Shown here: piece by piece, positions 24,135 to 32,015 of the stretch | Layout: the number at the start of each line of letters is the position of its first letter | How positions within the stretch are numbered: position 1 is the first letter of the stretch | IMG/VR virus record: IMGVR_UViG_3300021957_003133 | Location: 51,467-115,466 of that record | Length of the DNA: 64,000 nucleotides | Strand: one strand, 5' to 3' | Source: a virus | Program-made: the position numbers and the translations under genes | Notes under the pieces: model-generated | What the model was told of the DNA's origin: nothing | Seen by the model: only the letters and a program-made list of their open reading frames with translations | Databases searched by the model: none

Positions 24135-25226
24135 CTATGCTACTGCTTGAACGATATACTTACCAAAGCGTTTATGAAACTCATCAAATGATTTTACTTT
24201 GTTTGGAATAAATGGCAAGTTGTAAACAGTTAGAGCTACTCTCACTCCCATAACAGTAAGCTCTGTTGTAAAGTTGTCCATCATAAATCTAAAGAAATTA
24301 TCTACCATGGTATGCCATACTTCATCTTTCTTATCGGTTTTCTTATTATAGGCCTTGAGCTCATAGCACATCGACACAGTCAGAGAATACATAGCTGATA
24401 CTTCTTTTACTTCTAAAGTCTTTACTTTTCCCTCTAAGATCTCAGTGGGATTAGGCATCTTACCTGCAATCTTTCTATGAGCCATAAACTTAATAGCAGT
24501 ACCATCTCCAACAGTACCACTTACTAGATCAGTTTCGACATCAGTAGGAAGATCGTCCCCTAATAGATCACTAACAAATGTCCATGAACGAGGCGTAGCA
24601 AAAGCACGTGAGCTTGATTTAGGATCAAAGTCAAATAAATCTTGTTTAGCAAACGACACGTACCCTACAACATCTTTATGTATGCCATTACTAACTGCCC
24701 ACTTCTGCCACGACTCAAAATCTACTCTCATTTCTAAATGCACAAAACGATTACTTAGTGGTGCTGGCATTTTATAAGTAACACCTTTATCACCTTCTCT
24801 GTTACCAGCGGCAACAATAACAACGTTATCTGGAAGTTCGTACTTACCAATACGTCTGTTTAACACTAGCTGATAAGCCGCGGCCTGTACACTAGGAGCC
24901 GCTGAGTTCATCTCATCAAAGAATAATACTACGATAGGATATTTTGCGGCTAACTCTTTGCTTGGAAGATCAATTGGAGGTGCCCAATCCATTAGACCGT
25001 TGTCTTTGTTATAAAATGGAATACCTCTGATATCTGTTGGATCCATCTGACCTAAACGTAGATCAATCATATGACCTTTCATTTCGTCAGTAATACTTTG
25101 CACTAATTCTGATTTACCTATACCTGGAGGCCCCCAAAGAAAGATTGGACGCTTACGATCAAAACATCTACTTATTGCTACTTGTGCTTCTTCACTTGTG
25201 ACTGTTCTATTCTCTGTTGCTGACAT
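24135..25226 (-). CDS. MoxR-family AAA+ ATPase
   Basis: 363 residues. Walker A is Trp-Gly-Pro-Pro-Gly-Ile-Gly-Lys-Ser (residues 31-39). Walker B is Val-Val-Leu-Phe-Phe-Asp-Glu-Met-Asn. Ala-Ala-Gly-Asn-Arg (sensor 1) and Leu-Ser-Asn-Arg-Phe (arginine finger region) follow. MoxR ATPases act with VWA partners as chaperones for metal-cofactor enzymes or membrane complexes, and the partner lies just downstream. TAGGAG precedes the ATG, and its own promoter lies 46 bp upstream. Confidence 0.9.
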   Translation of the reverse strand: MSATENRTVTSEEAQVAISRCFDRKRPIFLWGPPGIGKSELVQSITDEMKGHMIDLRLGQMDPTDIRGIPFYNKDNGLMDWAPPIDLPSKELAAKYPIVVLFFDEMNSAAPSVQAAAYQLVLNRRIGKYELPDNVVIVAAGNREGDKGVTYKMPAPLSNRFVHLEMRVDFESWQKWAVSNGIHKDVVGYVSFAKQDLFDFDPKSSSRAFATPRSWTFVSDLLGDDLPTDVETDLVSGTVGDGTAIKFMAHRKIAGKMPNPTEILEGKVKTLEVKEVSAMYSLTVSMCYELKAYNKKTDKKDEVWHTMVDNFFRFMMDNFTTELTVMGVRVALTVYNLPFIPNKVKSFDEFHKRFGKYIVQAVA

Positions 25227-25271
25227 ATTTTGCTCCTAACTAAATTTGTCTAAATTTTAACTTACAAAAAC

Positions 25272-25300
25272 AGTATAGCACCAAATTGACTATTTGTCAA
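25272..25300 (-). promoter_or_regulatory. Sigma70-type promoter of the MoxR gene
   Basis: TTGACA (25295-25300), 17-bp spacer, TATACT (25272-25277). The -35 region is part of an inverted repeat TTGAC-5nt-GTCAA (25286-25300) that could also be an operator. Confidence 0.85.
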
Positions 25301-25307
25301 TCACTCT

Positions 25308-25484
25308 TTAATGTAACCCGATCGGTGCATCATACACCACAGTCAATCCTTGATCTGACTTTCTCCTCATATATTCAGCCATCATTATTACGCCATTGAC
25401 AATATGTTCGACTTCTTCCTGGGTTTCTATTGGTTCTCGATCTCCCCAAATAGCTTTTACGATACGTTCTTGTTCTTCAGTCAT
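25308..25484 (-). CDS. Small hypothetical protein
   Basis: 58 residues from ATG 25484, which has AAGAGGA at ideal spacing overlapping the previous stop; a 27-bp longer start lacks this. Acidic N-terminal helix, no motif. Function unknown. Confidence 0.65.
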   Translation of the reverse strand: MTEEQERIVKAIWGDREPIETQEEVEHIVNGVIMMAEYMRRKSDQGLTVVYDAPIGLH

Positions 25485-25485
25485 A

Positions 25486-25734
25486 TTAATCCTCTTTTTC
25501 AAATAATTCAAACTGTTCAGGTAAACTATATACTTTTACCATCTCAACCAATGGATCGTTAAAGTCTGTTTCAATTAATTCTGGGTCGTCATAGTAGTCA
25601 TAAAAGTCACCAGTGTCACTGTCCTCAATATCACCACTGTTAACTTTTTCCCAAGCTTCTTTCTCAGAGTCTGCCTTGACATATTCGTATTCAGTATAAA
25701 TTACTCTACGTTCAAATGTATAATTATTAGCCAT
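25486..25734 (-). CDS. Small acidic hypothetical protein
   Basis: 82 residues from ATG 25734, which overlaps the upstream stop as TAATG. It begins Met-Ala-Asn-Asn-Tyr-Thr-Phe-Glu and has a Tyr-Val-Lys-Ala-Asp-Ser-Glu-Lys-Glu-Ala-Trp block seen in small phage proteins with a DpnD/PcfM-like beta-alpha fold. The second half is very acidic (Asp-Phe-Tyr-Asp-Tyr-Tyr-Asp-Asp). A nucleic-acid mimic is conceivable, but there is no direct evidence. Confidence 0.6.
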   Translation of the reverse strand: MANNYTFERRVIYTEYEYVKADSEKEAWEKVNSGDIEDSDTGDFYDYYDDPELIETDFNDPLVEMVKVYSLPEQFELFEKED

Positions 25735-25880
25735 TAAAAAATAATAATTCCTTTTAAACTTAAATATACTGCGGACAAATACCATAATAACACAGTTCCA
25801 GATCCTACGAATACTATTATAAATCCCAAACTACATTGAGTATCTAAGGCGTCTTCTTTATCTTGTTTACAGTCTCTCAT
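25734..25880 (-). CDS. Small membrane protein (48 residues)
   Basis: The frame starts at ATG 25880 (ATGA overlap with the gene upstream) and ends at TAA 25734-25736 (TAATG overlap with the gene downstream). Residues ~17-41 are hydrophobic (Ser-Leu-Gly-Phe-Ile-Ile-Val-Phe-Val-Gly-Ser-Gly-Thr-Val-Leu-Leu), one or two short membrane spans. Function unknown. Confidence 0.65.
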   Translation of the reverse strand: MRDCKQDKEDALDTQCSLGFIIVFVGSGTVLLWYLSAVYLSLKGIIIF

Positions 25881-26146
25881 TTTTTAAACAATCTGGTAAC
25901 CAGATCGATAGCCTCTTGTTTAGTTGTAGTTTCTGAAGAATTAAGTTCATCTAGTTCCTTTAATAGTTTTTTTCTTTCTTCACTGCTTAACTCCTTCAAC
26001 CTTGGCAGTATCACCTGATCATAGAATTCGCGTCGTTCATTTTCTTTTTTAAGTGTTGTATGTTTTTCAGTTCCAATAAGATCCCAAACGACAAAAGCCA
26101 AAATACATAAACCAAGCCACTCGTACCAAGTAAAGTTAAATTCCAT
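25877..26146 (-). CDS. Membrane-anchored helical protein
   Basis: 89 residues. Residues ~7-24 form one transmembrane span, followed by a charged Lys/Glu helix with heptad character (Leu-Lys-Glu-Leu-Ser-Ser-Glu-Glu-Arg-Lys-Lys-Leu). It is coupled at both ends (ATGA-type overlap at the 3' end, 1-bp overlap at the 5' end). A cytoplasmic-facing membrane protein; a role in lysis or membrane remodelling is only a possibility. Confidence 0.65.
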   Translation of the reverse strand: MEFNFTWYEWLGLCILAFVVWDLIGTEKHTTLKKENERREFYDQVILPRLKELSSEERKKLLKELDELNSSETTTKQEAIDLVTRLFKK

Positions 26147-26580
26147 TATGATATCACCTTGCCAGTGAAAACATCAACAACTTCTTCATCACCAAACTCA
26201 GCACGCATTTCCATTTGCTCTTCTTCTGAGTAACCATGTTTCTCACGCATAGCTTGATAACGTCCAAGAAACTCTTGAGTTTCAATTGAGTTTTGTTTAG
26301 TTGAACGCTCAAACATTTCCCAAGTAATTGTACCGTCAACCACAGCCATTTCTAAGATGTCTGTTGGAGGAATGTTATTTGATGATATCCAACGAACTTC
26401 ACCTTGTTTACCAAGTTTCCATTCCTTGTTACCTAACACAGCAACACCGTCACGGTGCCATTCACCTTCTGTTACAGAACCACCTCTGATTGCTTCGCCT
26501 TTGTAGTTTAATTTTAGTGCAGTAGAGTTGTATTTTTCTTGTAGTATTTCTAGTGTTGGATTTTCAGTTGTGTGTGTCAT
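26146..26580 (-). CDS. Conserved hypothetical protein
   Basis: 144 residues, soluble. It contains Trp-His-Arg-Asp-Gly-Val-Ala-Val-Leu-Gly and a C-terminal helical Glu/Met-rich region. Start with TTAGGAG about 10 nt upstream, in the same leader style as the MoxR gene. First gene of a promoter-led group. Function unknown. Confidence 0.65.
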   Translation of the reverse strand: MTHTTENPTLEILQEKYNSTALKLNYKGEAIRGGSVTEGEWHRDGVAVLGNKEWKLGKQGEVRWISSNNIPPTDILEMAVVDGTITWEMFERSTKQNSIETQEFLGRYQAMREKHGYSEEEQMEMRAEFGDEEVVDVFTGKVIS

Positions 26581-26631
26581 TTTGTCTGCTCCTAAGTAAT
26601 AAAAAATGTCTTTTCCTTATTTCTTACTTAC

Positions 26632-26660
26632 AGTATATGACAAATTTAACCAAAAGTCAA
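26632..26660 (-). promoter_or_regulatory. Sigma70-type promoter
   Basis: TTGACT (26655-26660), 17-bp spacer beginning TTTGGTTA, TATACT (26632-26637), about 51 bp before the ATG at 26580. Confidence 0.85.
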
Positions 26661-26678
26661 CCAAAATATTGATTTATT

Positions 26679-26768
26679 TTAAAAGAATAAGTACCAAGCT
26701 AGGACAAGGACAGCTATTTGTGCAGATATTAGTAATACACCAAAAATCCAATGTAAGAATTTCTCCAT
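26679..26768 (-). CDS. Tiny hydrophobic protein (29 residues)
   Basis: ATG 26768 overlaps the upstream stop as TAATG and the frame ends TAA at 26679-26681, immediately before the next promoter. Nearly the whole peptide is a membrane helix (Phe-Leu-His-Trp-Ile-Phe-Gly-Val-Leu-Leu-Ile). Translational coupling is the main evidence. Confidence 0.5.
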   Translation of the reverse strand: MEKFLHWIFGVLLISAQIAVLVLAWYLFF

Positions 26769-27016
26769 TAGCCGAACAGATGTCTTGCAACACCGAAGCC
26801 GTATATGACAGTCATTAAGATATTAATAGTTATGAGACTCCATTCTTTCCATTTCCAGGCTACCCAAGTCCACCCAAAACCAGCAAGCCAACCAAACCAT
26901 ACGTTTAACGGATATATATCCATAGCACTCATAGCGGCACATCCTACTGCTAGTGCAGTAGATATCCATTTGGTCCACCATATCAGTCTTTCTTCGTAGT
27001 CTATAATTTCATTCAT
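26768..27016 (-). CDS. Small multi-span membrane protein
   Basis: 82 residues, Trp-rich, with about three hydrophobic segments (residues ~15-33, 37-53, 58-78). The start codon lies 8 nt from a perfect-spacer promoter with no Shine-Dalgarno sequence, so it is probably leaderless. It could be a holin-type or membrane-modifying protein; not assignable. Confidence 0.65.
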   Translation of the reverse strand: MNEIIDYEERLIWWTKWISTALAVGCAAMSAMDIYPLNVWFGWLAGFGWTWVAWKWKEWSLITINILMTVIYGFGVARHLFG

Positions 27017-27024
27017 AGTGTTTT

Positions 27025-27053
27025 AGTATATTATCATTTTTCCTGATTGTCAA
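27025..27053 (-). promoter_or_regulatory. Sigma70-type promoter
   Basis: TTGACA (27048-27053), 17-bp spacer, TATACT (27025-27030), 8 nt before the ATG at 27016. It lies inside the 3' end of the upstream gene. Confidence 0.8.
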
Positions 27054-27429
27054 GATACTGCTGTAGGTTGTTTCCATGTAGTGCCATCATCATTGCTTCA
27101 CTTTCACCAAACAATACTATAGTTTGTGCATTCAGCAAGTAGTACGGACTAGTGACAAATCTTTCAAGTTGAACAAATGTTTTAGGTCTATACTTTTCTG
27201 TTGTTTTAAATTTAAACACAGGCACTTTAGCTTGAATCAACATTCGATATGCCATTTTAGTCAATCGAAGACTGTCTGGATTTACTGGATTAAACCACCA
27301 AGTTTTCGGCTCATCCAAGCTGTTGTAGTGCAACTTATCACGTCCTAAGGACTGAAATGGATTTAGTATATAATCTTTTTGGAATTTAGTTTGCCAAATA
27401 ACCTGCAATGACTCGCTAGTTCGTGCCAT
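27034..27429 (-). CDS. Conserved hypothetical protein
   Basis: 131 residues, basic and aromatic-rich, with no recognised motif. The start touches the stop of the preceding gene. Trp-Trp-Phe-Asn-Pro and Val-Gln-Leu-Glu-Arg-Phe-Val are notable surface blocks. Function unknown. Confidence 0.6.
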   Translation of the reverse strand: MARTSESLQVIWQTKFQKDYILNPFQSLGRDKLHYNSLDEPKTWWFNPVNPDSLRLTKMAYRMLIQAKVPVFKFKTTEKYRPKTFVQLERFVTSPYYLLNAQTIVLFGESEAMMMALHGNNLQQYLDNQEK

Positions 27430-27717
27430 TTAGGCGACCACTACAGTCCCGCTATTTAATAGCACCACAGTGAATAAGTCACATTTAAATAATGCGTTTA
27501 ATTTTTTAGCTAGGTTGTGTGCATGCCCAGGATTACTGAATGAAACTTTTTTATATTTTGGTCCAGGATACTGCACTAGGATATTCTGAGTCTTAAGATT
27601 GATAGGTTTGCCGTCATAGAAAACTGCCCAAATACCATCTGAGCTTAAAATTTGATCACTCTTATAGGTTGTTTTGTTTACGTGTTCTAAAAGTACATTG
27701 GGTTTAGGTCTTGACAT
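27430..27717 (-). CDS. Hypothetical protein with late promoter
   Basis: 95 residues, alpha/beta pattern; a Lys-Pro-Ile-Asn-Leu ... Pro-Gly-Pro-Lys-Tyr-Lys-Lys-Val region and a His-Ala-His-Asn-Leu-Ala-Lys-Lys-Leu helix. Preceded by a late-type octamer 27 bp upstream. Function unknown. Confidence 0.6.
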   Translation of the reverse strand: MSRPKPNVLLEHVNKTTYKSDQILSSDGIWAVFYDGKPINLKTQNILVQYPGPKYKKVSFSNPGHAHNLAKKLNALFKCDLFTVVLLNSGTVVVA

Positions 27718-27744
27718 TACTTACTCTCTAATATTAACTACTAT

Positions 27745-27752
27745 TATTTATG
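27745..27752 (-). promoter_or_regulatory. T4-type late promoter octamer (CATAAATA)
   Basis: CATAAATA on the minus strand, 27 bp before the ATG at 27717. Unlike most octamers in this window it leaves room for a normal leader. Confidence 0.5.
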
Positions 27753-27772
27753 CCTATTATCAGAGTATTTAA

Positions 27773-27988
27773 TTAGAAATCGCCACCATCAAAATCCACA
27801 TTTACTGCTTGATTATCTTCTTTTTGTATGTTGGTAAGGTCGTTGATTTTAGTAAGTAATGCAAAAAGATCACTATGTATGTTACGTGCATCCGTTGGAG
27901 TTAACACTAATTCTTTAGCGTTAGTCTGATTCATAGCCTTAATTTTCTCGTTAAACTTCTTCAGATGCAGACTTAATTGTTGTTCCAT
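27773..27988 (-). CDS. Small hypothetical protein
   Basis: 71 residues from ATG 27988, which has ACGGAG at good spacing; the ORF could extend 66 bp upstream but that part lies inside the neighbour. Helical, with a Leu-Thr-Pro-Thr-Asp-Ala-Arg block and acidic tail. Function unknown. Confidence 0.6.
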   Translation of the reverse strand: MEQQLSLHLKKFNEKIKAMNQTNAKELVLTPTDARNIHSDLFALLTKINDLTNIQKEDNQAVNVDFDGGDF

Positions 27989-28454
27989 GTAGGGCTCCGT
28001 TAGCAATACGCAAATTTTCTTGCATTTCTTCCAATGACTGATATGGACCAGCATAAGCGTATCGATTTAATGTAATTAGTTTTGGGCAGTAACTTTTAAC
28101 CCACCCATTGTTAAATTTAAGTATATAATATCCAGCACAGAAAAAACTTTTACTTTTTTTTCCTTTAGTAAATACTGGCAATTTTCTAGGAACGTCCCAA
28201 AGAATATTTTGTGCTTTGTAGTCACACGGAAATCCGTAGATACCATGCGATTCTTTTGGTTTGTTTTTGATCGTTGTTTCTACAACAATGTTGTATCTGT
28301 CACTGAGACGTTTTAAACTAGTAAACTGTTCCCTTTCGTCATCGTGCGTGTAAACAACACCTTTTTGGTTAGCTAATATAGTCCCTATTTTATTGCCGTT
28401 ATCTTCAACTACCCAACATTTATTTTTAACTATTGCTTTTGCTAGTAAGCTCAT
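27951..28454 (-). CDS. Conserved hypothetical protein
   Basis: 167 residues from ATG 28454, chosen because AAGGAGG lies about 7 nt upstream; the longer frame runs back into queD. Beta-rich, with Gly-Tyr-Tyr-Ile-Leu-Lys-Phe and a C-terminal Gly-Pro-Tyr-Gln-Ser-Leu-Glu-Glu-Met helix. It directly follows queD (1-bp gap), which suggests cotranscription but not function. Confidence 0.65.
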   Translation of the reverse strand: MSLLAKAIVKNKCWVVEDNGNKIGTILANQKGVVYTHDDEREQFTSLKRLSDRYNIVVETTIKNKPKESHGIYGFPCDYKAQNILWDVPRKLPVFTKGKKSKSFFCAGYYILKFNNGWVKSYCPKLITLNRYAYAGPYQSLEEMQENLRIANGALHGTTIKSASEEV

Positions 28455-28455
28455 C

Positions 28456-28908
28456 TTACCCTCCTTGATATATCGCTGAGTTAGCACCATGCTCTGCACA
28501 CTCTACTGAATGTACCCAGCAACGATCGTTTGTTTGTTCTCTAATTAATTTGTCTGCAAACACAAATGCGTGTTCTGCAAACTTCTCTGCACCAACTCCG
28601 TCCATTACTACAATCTCTGCTAGGTCAAACAGTTCAAGTTCTTTAAATTTTTCTAAGAAAGGGTCATTCTTATCAATCGCTGTCTTATGATCAAAGTGAT
28701 CTTCTAACCATTTCTTAACCTGTTTAAGTCCACCAAAGTCTACTGCCCAGTTTTTATTATCTAGTTCACTACAAGCAAACGTAAATTTAAATTGTAAACT
28801 GTAGCCATGTAATAAATGACAGTGTGAATGATCAGCATTAGGTTGCCTAAAGCAGGCTGATAAACCAATGTTGTGTCCGTACGTTTTAGTTGAATAATAT
28901 GTTGCCAT
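28456..28908 (-). CDS. queD: 6-pyruvoyl-tetrahydropterin / 6-carboxytetrahydropterin synthase family (QueD)
   Basis: 150 residues. T-fold signatures: Cys30-His-Leu-Leu-His34-Gly-Tyr36, Val-Asp-Phe-Gly-Gly-Leu-Lys, Phe-Asp-His-Lys-Thr and Glu-His-Gly-Ala-Asn-Ser-Ala. The family makes 6-carboxy-tetrahydropterin from the FolE product, the second step toward 7-deazaguanines. Oddity: the usual HGH zinc pair reads His-Gly-Tyr, and the earlier zinc His position reads Ser-Ala-Cys19, so metal binding is altered compared with bacterial QueD. CTAGGAG precedes the start. Confidence 0.88.
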   Translation of the reverse strand: MATYYSTKTYGHNIGLSACFRQPNADHSHCHLLHGYSLQFKFTFACSELDNKNWAVDFGGLKQVKKWLEDHFDHKTAIDKNDPFLEKFKELELFDLAEIVVMDGVGAEKFAEHAFVFADKLIREQTNDRCWVHSVECAEHGANSAIYQGG

Positions 28909-28979
28909 CGCTTTCTCCTAGTCTAATAAGCGGCAGAGTATTTAAAGAGGGTTGACACTGATAAGTCCTCTGTAGTAAT

Positions 28980-29008
28980 ATTATATTGTCATTTGTGGCC
29001 GAAGTCAA
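28980..29008 (-). promoter_or_regulatory. Sigma70-type promoter of queD
   Basis: TTGACT (29003-29008), 17-bp spacer, perfect TATAAT (28980-28985), 71 bp before the queD ATG. The intervening leader holds no obvious hairpin. Confidence 0.85.
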
Positions 29009-29568
29009 AATAAATTTTCAACTATCTGATTTTGTTTTTTCATCATACTAAAATAAAACTTTAATGTATTAAAAGCATCTTGATCTGCTCTGTGTTGCTC
29101 ACCATCAAAAGGTATGCTAAACTTTGCCATTGCTTCTGACAATCCACCTTTAGGATCTGAATTACTACTGAACATCATAAAGTTAAAGATAGTTTTAAGA
29201 TCAATGATACGACCACCTAGATGTTCAAATGCTACATTACGTTCCTGGAACTCTTTGCGTAGTACTGAAACATCATCAAACCCCCATACCACACAGTTTA
29301 ACCAAGGTCTATGTTCTTTTATTAAAGCTTCAAGTTCTTGTGCTATGTATTCGTGACTATAACTTTCAGTACGAATATCGTGATCAGTGATACCTGTTAA
29401 TCTTGTTATGTAAGGGTCAATGGGTTCTTTTGGATCTACATACCATTTGGTTGTTACATAGTTTTCAGGTTTTTGACAAGCATTGCCGATAGCAACACCT
29501 ACTTGTATAATCTTATTGCTGGGTTGATTTAATTCTAAATCGATTGATATAAAGTTTTGTTTATTCAC
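29005..29568 (-). CDS. DnaQ-like 3'-5' exonuclease (DEDDh)
   Basis: 187 residues. Exo I is Ile-Ser-Ile-Asp-Leu-Glu-Leu (D10, E12 region), Exo II Val-Val-Trp-Gly-Phe-Asp, and Exo III His-Arg-Ala-Asp-Gln-Asp-Ala, the DEDDh arrangement. It lies next to the 5'-3' exonuclease gene, so both probably serve replication or host DNA degradation. Its start overlaps the upstream stop by 4 bp. Confidence 0.85.
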   Translation of the reverse strand: MNKQNFISIDLELNQPSNKIIQVGVAIGNACQKPENYVTTKWYVDPKEPIDPYITRLTGITDHDIRTESYSHEYIAQELEALIKEHRPWLNCVVWGFDDVSVLRKEFQERNVAFEHLGGRIIDLKTIFNFMMFSSNSDPKGGLSEAMAKFSIPFDGEQHRADQDAFNTLKFYFSMMKKQNQIVENLF

Positions 29569-30566
29569 ACCATTTCTAAATCTGGATAACTAGCACTCAT
29601 CCAGTGAGCCATAGCGGCCGCATTATCTCCCAATTTAACTAAATTATATTTTCCACAGAATTTAAGAAACTGTGCTCCAATCATTTGTTTTTGCTTGACA
29701 TTCATCCCTACAGCTATAGTTTCGGCTATCTGTACTTTAACATCTTCAGGCTGTGCTGTAAGATCTACTAGAGTGCAATTACGGTTGTAGTCATCTAGCA
29801 CACGGTGTTCAACTTCGTTATGATCTACCCATCGCTGTAACATTAAGTTGTTCCAATTAAACCCTTTTTTCTTCTTATCTGCAAATGCTTCTAATAGTCC
29901 AACTTTATTTTTACTTCCTTTCTCTCTAACACCTGGATAAGCTGAAAACACATTATCACTTGAGTCTCCTCTCATACATTTTTTAAACAAGAGATACTCT
30001 GGATCTGGTACTACCTTGGGCTCTTTAGTTTTCTTATCTATCACACGCTCACCTTTTTTATTAAAAATACCTTCAATGGTGTGTAGTTCATCTGATATAC
30101 CGTTGTACTGTTTAACATTGCCTGCCAGTAACTGATAAAAGTCAGAGTCTGAACTTACAATAACGTGTTCATCCTTAGGATGACTCTGTATCCATCCTGC
30201 TATCAAATCATCAGCTTCTAGATTAGGATGTTGTAAAGTAGTACAATTAGTTTTTTCTCTAATAAACTCGTTTATATTATCAAAGGCTTCCCAAAACAGT
30301 TTATCTTCTTCAGCTTCTGTTTCTGTTAGTGCTTGTCTAGCCACTGATCTATTCTTTTTGTAAGGCTCATAAAAGTCTTTACGCCATGAGCGGCCTTCTA
30401 AACAAAATATAACATGATTGGCCTGTTGATCTCTCCAAGCTTTGTTTATGCTAGCTAGTGTAACATGCATCGCAAAGGCTACTTTTTCTTCTGGACTAGC
30501 GGCTCTATAGGCAGAGTGTCTAGCTCTAAAGAATGTGTTTGCAGTGTCTATTAATAAATATTTCAA
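29565..30566 (-). CDS. rnh: 5'-3' exonuclease / RNase H (flap nuclease family, T4 Rnh-like)
   Basis: 333 residues. Leu-Leu-Ile-Asp-Thr-Ala-Asn and Leu-Glu-Ala-Asp-Asp-Leu-Ile-Ala, then Ser-Ser-Asp-Ser-Asp-Phe-Tyr-Gln-Leu and Gly-Asp-Ser-Ser-Asp-Asn-Val, are the acidic metal-binding blocks of the FEN/5'-3' exonuclease family. In T4 this protein removes RNA primers from lagging-strand fragments. Size matches phage homologues (~305-335). Confidence 0.85.
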   Translation of the reverse strand: MKYLLIDTANTFFRARHSAYRAASPEEKVAFAMHVTLASINKAWRDQQANHVIFCLEGRSWRKDFYEPYKKNRSVARQALTETEAEEDKLFWEAFDNINEFIREKTNCTTLQHPNLEADDLIAGWIQSHPKDEHVIVSSDSDFYQLLAGNVKQYNGISDELHTIEGIFNKKGERVIDKKTKEPKVVPDPEYLLFKKCMRGDSSDNVFSAYPGVREKGSKNKVGLLEAFADKKKKGFNWNNLMLQRWVDHNEVEHRVLDDYNRNCTLVDLTAQPEDVKVQIAETIAVGMNVKQKQMIGAQFLKFCGKYNLVKLGDNAAAMAHWMSASYPDLEMV

Positions 30567-30931
30567 CTAATCTCCGATCTACCATTGCCAAGATCACGTT
30601 TGTTTGTCTGTGCTTGACGTATTTCTGGATCTGCTTGCTCTTGTTCAAAATTCTCCATTACTACATTACGACATACTGATTGGAACCAGTTGTCGACAAT
30701 GTCGTTGTCAGTTTTACCTTGATACCCAGCTTTCATTAATCTAGCTACAAAGATATCGTTCCAGTCTAGTTCAAATGCTCCGTCACTAGGATTATCTGGG
30801 TCAATTTCCATACTAAGAACAGTAATATAAGGCTCTTTATTTTTGTCTGCTAGTTCCTTATCTGACAGTTTCTTTTTATTTTTCTTAGGCTCTTCTTTCT
30901 TACCTATTAGTTTCTTAAGTTTATCTAACAT
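30563..30931 (-). CDS. Conserved hypothetical protein
   Basis: 122 residues. A Lys-rich N-terminus (residues 1-30) is followed by an acidic domain with Leu-Ser-Met-Glu-Ile-Asp-Pro-Asp-Asn-Pro and Glu-Leu-Asp-Trp-Asn. It resembles conserved proteins next to the exonuclease in marine T4-like phages. Function unknown. Confidence 0.65.
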   Translation of the reverse strand: MLDKLKKLIGKKEEPKKNKKKLSDKELADKNKEPYITVLSMEIDPDNPSDGAFELDWNDIFVARLMKAGYQGKTDNDIVDNWFQSVCRNVVMENFEQEQADPEIRQAQTNKRDLGNGRSEIS

Positions 30932-30932
30932 A

Positions 30933-32015
30933 TTATTCCCATCCTATTTTCTCCCAGGGTACGTTTTTATTACCAAAGTGTCCGTAAACACAGTTCTCAC
31001 TATAGTTATTATACTTGAATAAATCAAATCTGTCAATGATTCCTAACGGTGTTAAATCAACATTGGATCTAATAAACTTTTCTATAGAACGATTATGCCC
31101 ATTTGATTCTATGTATATTGATGTAGGTTCTTTAACACCAATAGCATAACTTAACTGTATTTGACACCAGTCAGCCATTTCACTAGCTACTACATTTTTT
31201 GCTAGCCAACGAGACATATAAGCCGCCGAACGATCTACTTTAGTTGGATCCTTACCGCTAAATGCGCCTCCACCGTGTGGTGCCCAACCTCCATAAGTAT
31301 CTACGATAATTTTTCTACCTGTTAATCCCGAATCTCCATCTGGACCACCTACTACAAAGTTACCAGTAGGATTGAGATGCCATACAGTATCATCATCTAC
31401 CAGATGCCCTAACACTGATTGTGCAATCAGTTTTGTTTCTTTTCTAGCCTCTTCACAATCGCCTTCAGTGTGTTGAGTGCTTATTACCACTTGGTCGATA
31501 CGCTGTATTTGATCACCTCTATATTCAACACTGACTTGACTTTTAGCATCTGGCAAGAATATATCATTGTTTTGTCTTGCTTGCTTTAGTCGTTTAAGTA
31601 TCTCATGGCTGTAATAGATAGGTGCAGGCAAGTATGCTTCATTATCTCTATTAGCATATCCAAACATAATACCTTGATCACCTGCCCCAAAATCGTCTGT
31701 ACCTAAGGCAATGTCAGCTGATTGGCTATGTATATGATTGTCTATTTCTAATGTATTCCAATGGAATCCTTCTTGTTCATAACCAATCTTTTTTACTGTA
31801 TCTCTAACTATTTGATTAACATCAACAACATTAAAGTTTTTAACTTCACCAGCTAGTGTTACGTGATTTGTTGCTACTAATGTTTCAATCGCTACTCTTG
31901 TTGTGCGATCACCTTCTGTTAACCCAGCATCTACTAAGGCATCGGATATCTGATCTGCTACTTTATCTGGATGTCCGTCTGATACTGATTCACTTGTAAA
32001 TATATATTTGTCCAA
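30933..32015 (-). CDS. metK: S-adenosylmethionine synthetase
   Basis: 360 residues (bacterial MetK ~384). Glu-Ser-Val-Ser-Asp-Gly-His-Pro-Asp-Lys (residues 9-18), Gly-Ala-Gly-Asp-Gln-Gly and Gly-Gly-Ala-Phe-Ser-Gly-Lys-Asp-Pro-Thr-Lys-Val-Asp-Arg-Ser are the ATP/methionine-binding blocks. It makes SAM, which the window's seven radical SAM enzymes, methyltransferase-like proteins and SpeD-like enzyme would consume. It ends next to the Lys-rich gene and starts 1 bp after queE. Confidence 0.95.
   Translation of the reverse strand: MDKYIFTSESVSDGHPDKVADQISDALVDAGLTEGDRTTRVAIETLVATNHVTLAGEVKNFNVVDVNQIVRDTVKKIGYEQEGFHWNTLEIDNHIHSQSADIALGTDDFGAGDQGIMFGYANRDNEAYLPAPIYYSHEILKRLKQARQNNDIFLPDAKSQVSVEYRGDQIQRIDQVVISTQHTEGDCEEARKETKLIAQSVLGHLVDDDTVWHLNPTGNFVVGGPDGDSGLTGRKIIVDTYGGWAPHGGGAFSGKDPTKVDRSAAYMSRWLAKNVVASEMADWCQIQLSYAIGVKEPTSIYIESNGHNRSIEKFIRSNVDLTPLGIIDRFDLFKYNNYSENCVYGHFGNKNVPWEKIGWE

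Noticed and set aside
28952-28980. Plus-strand TTGACA with TA-rich sequence downstream
   Set aside because: No good -10 at normal spacing and no plus-strand gene follows; the site is within the minus-strand queD leader.
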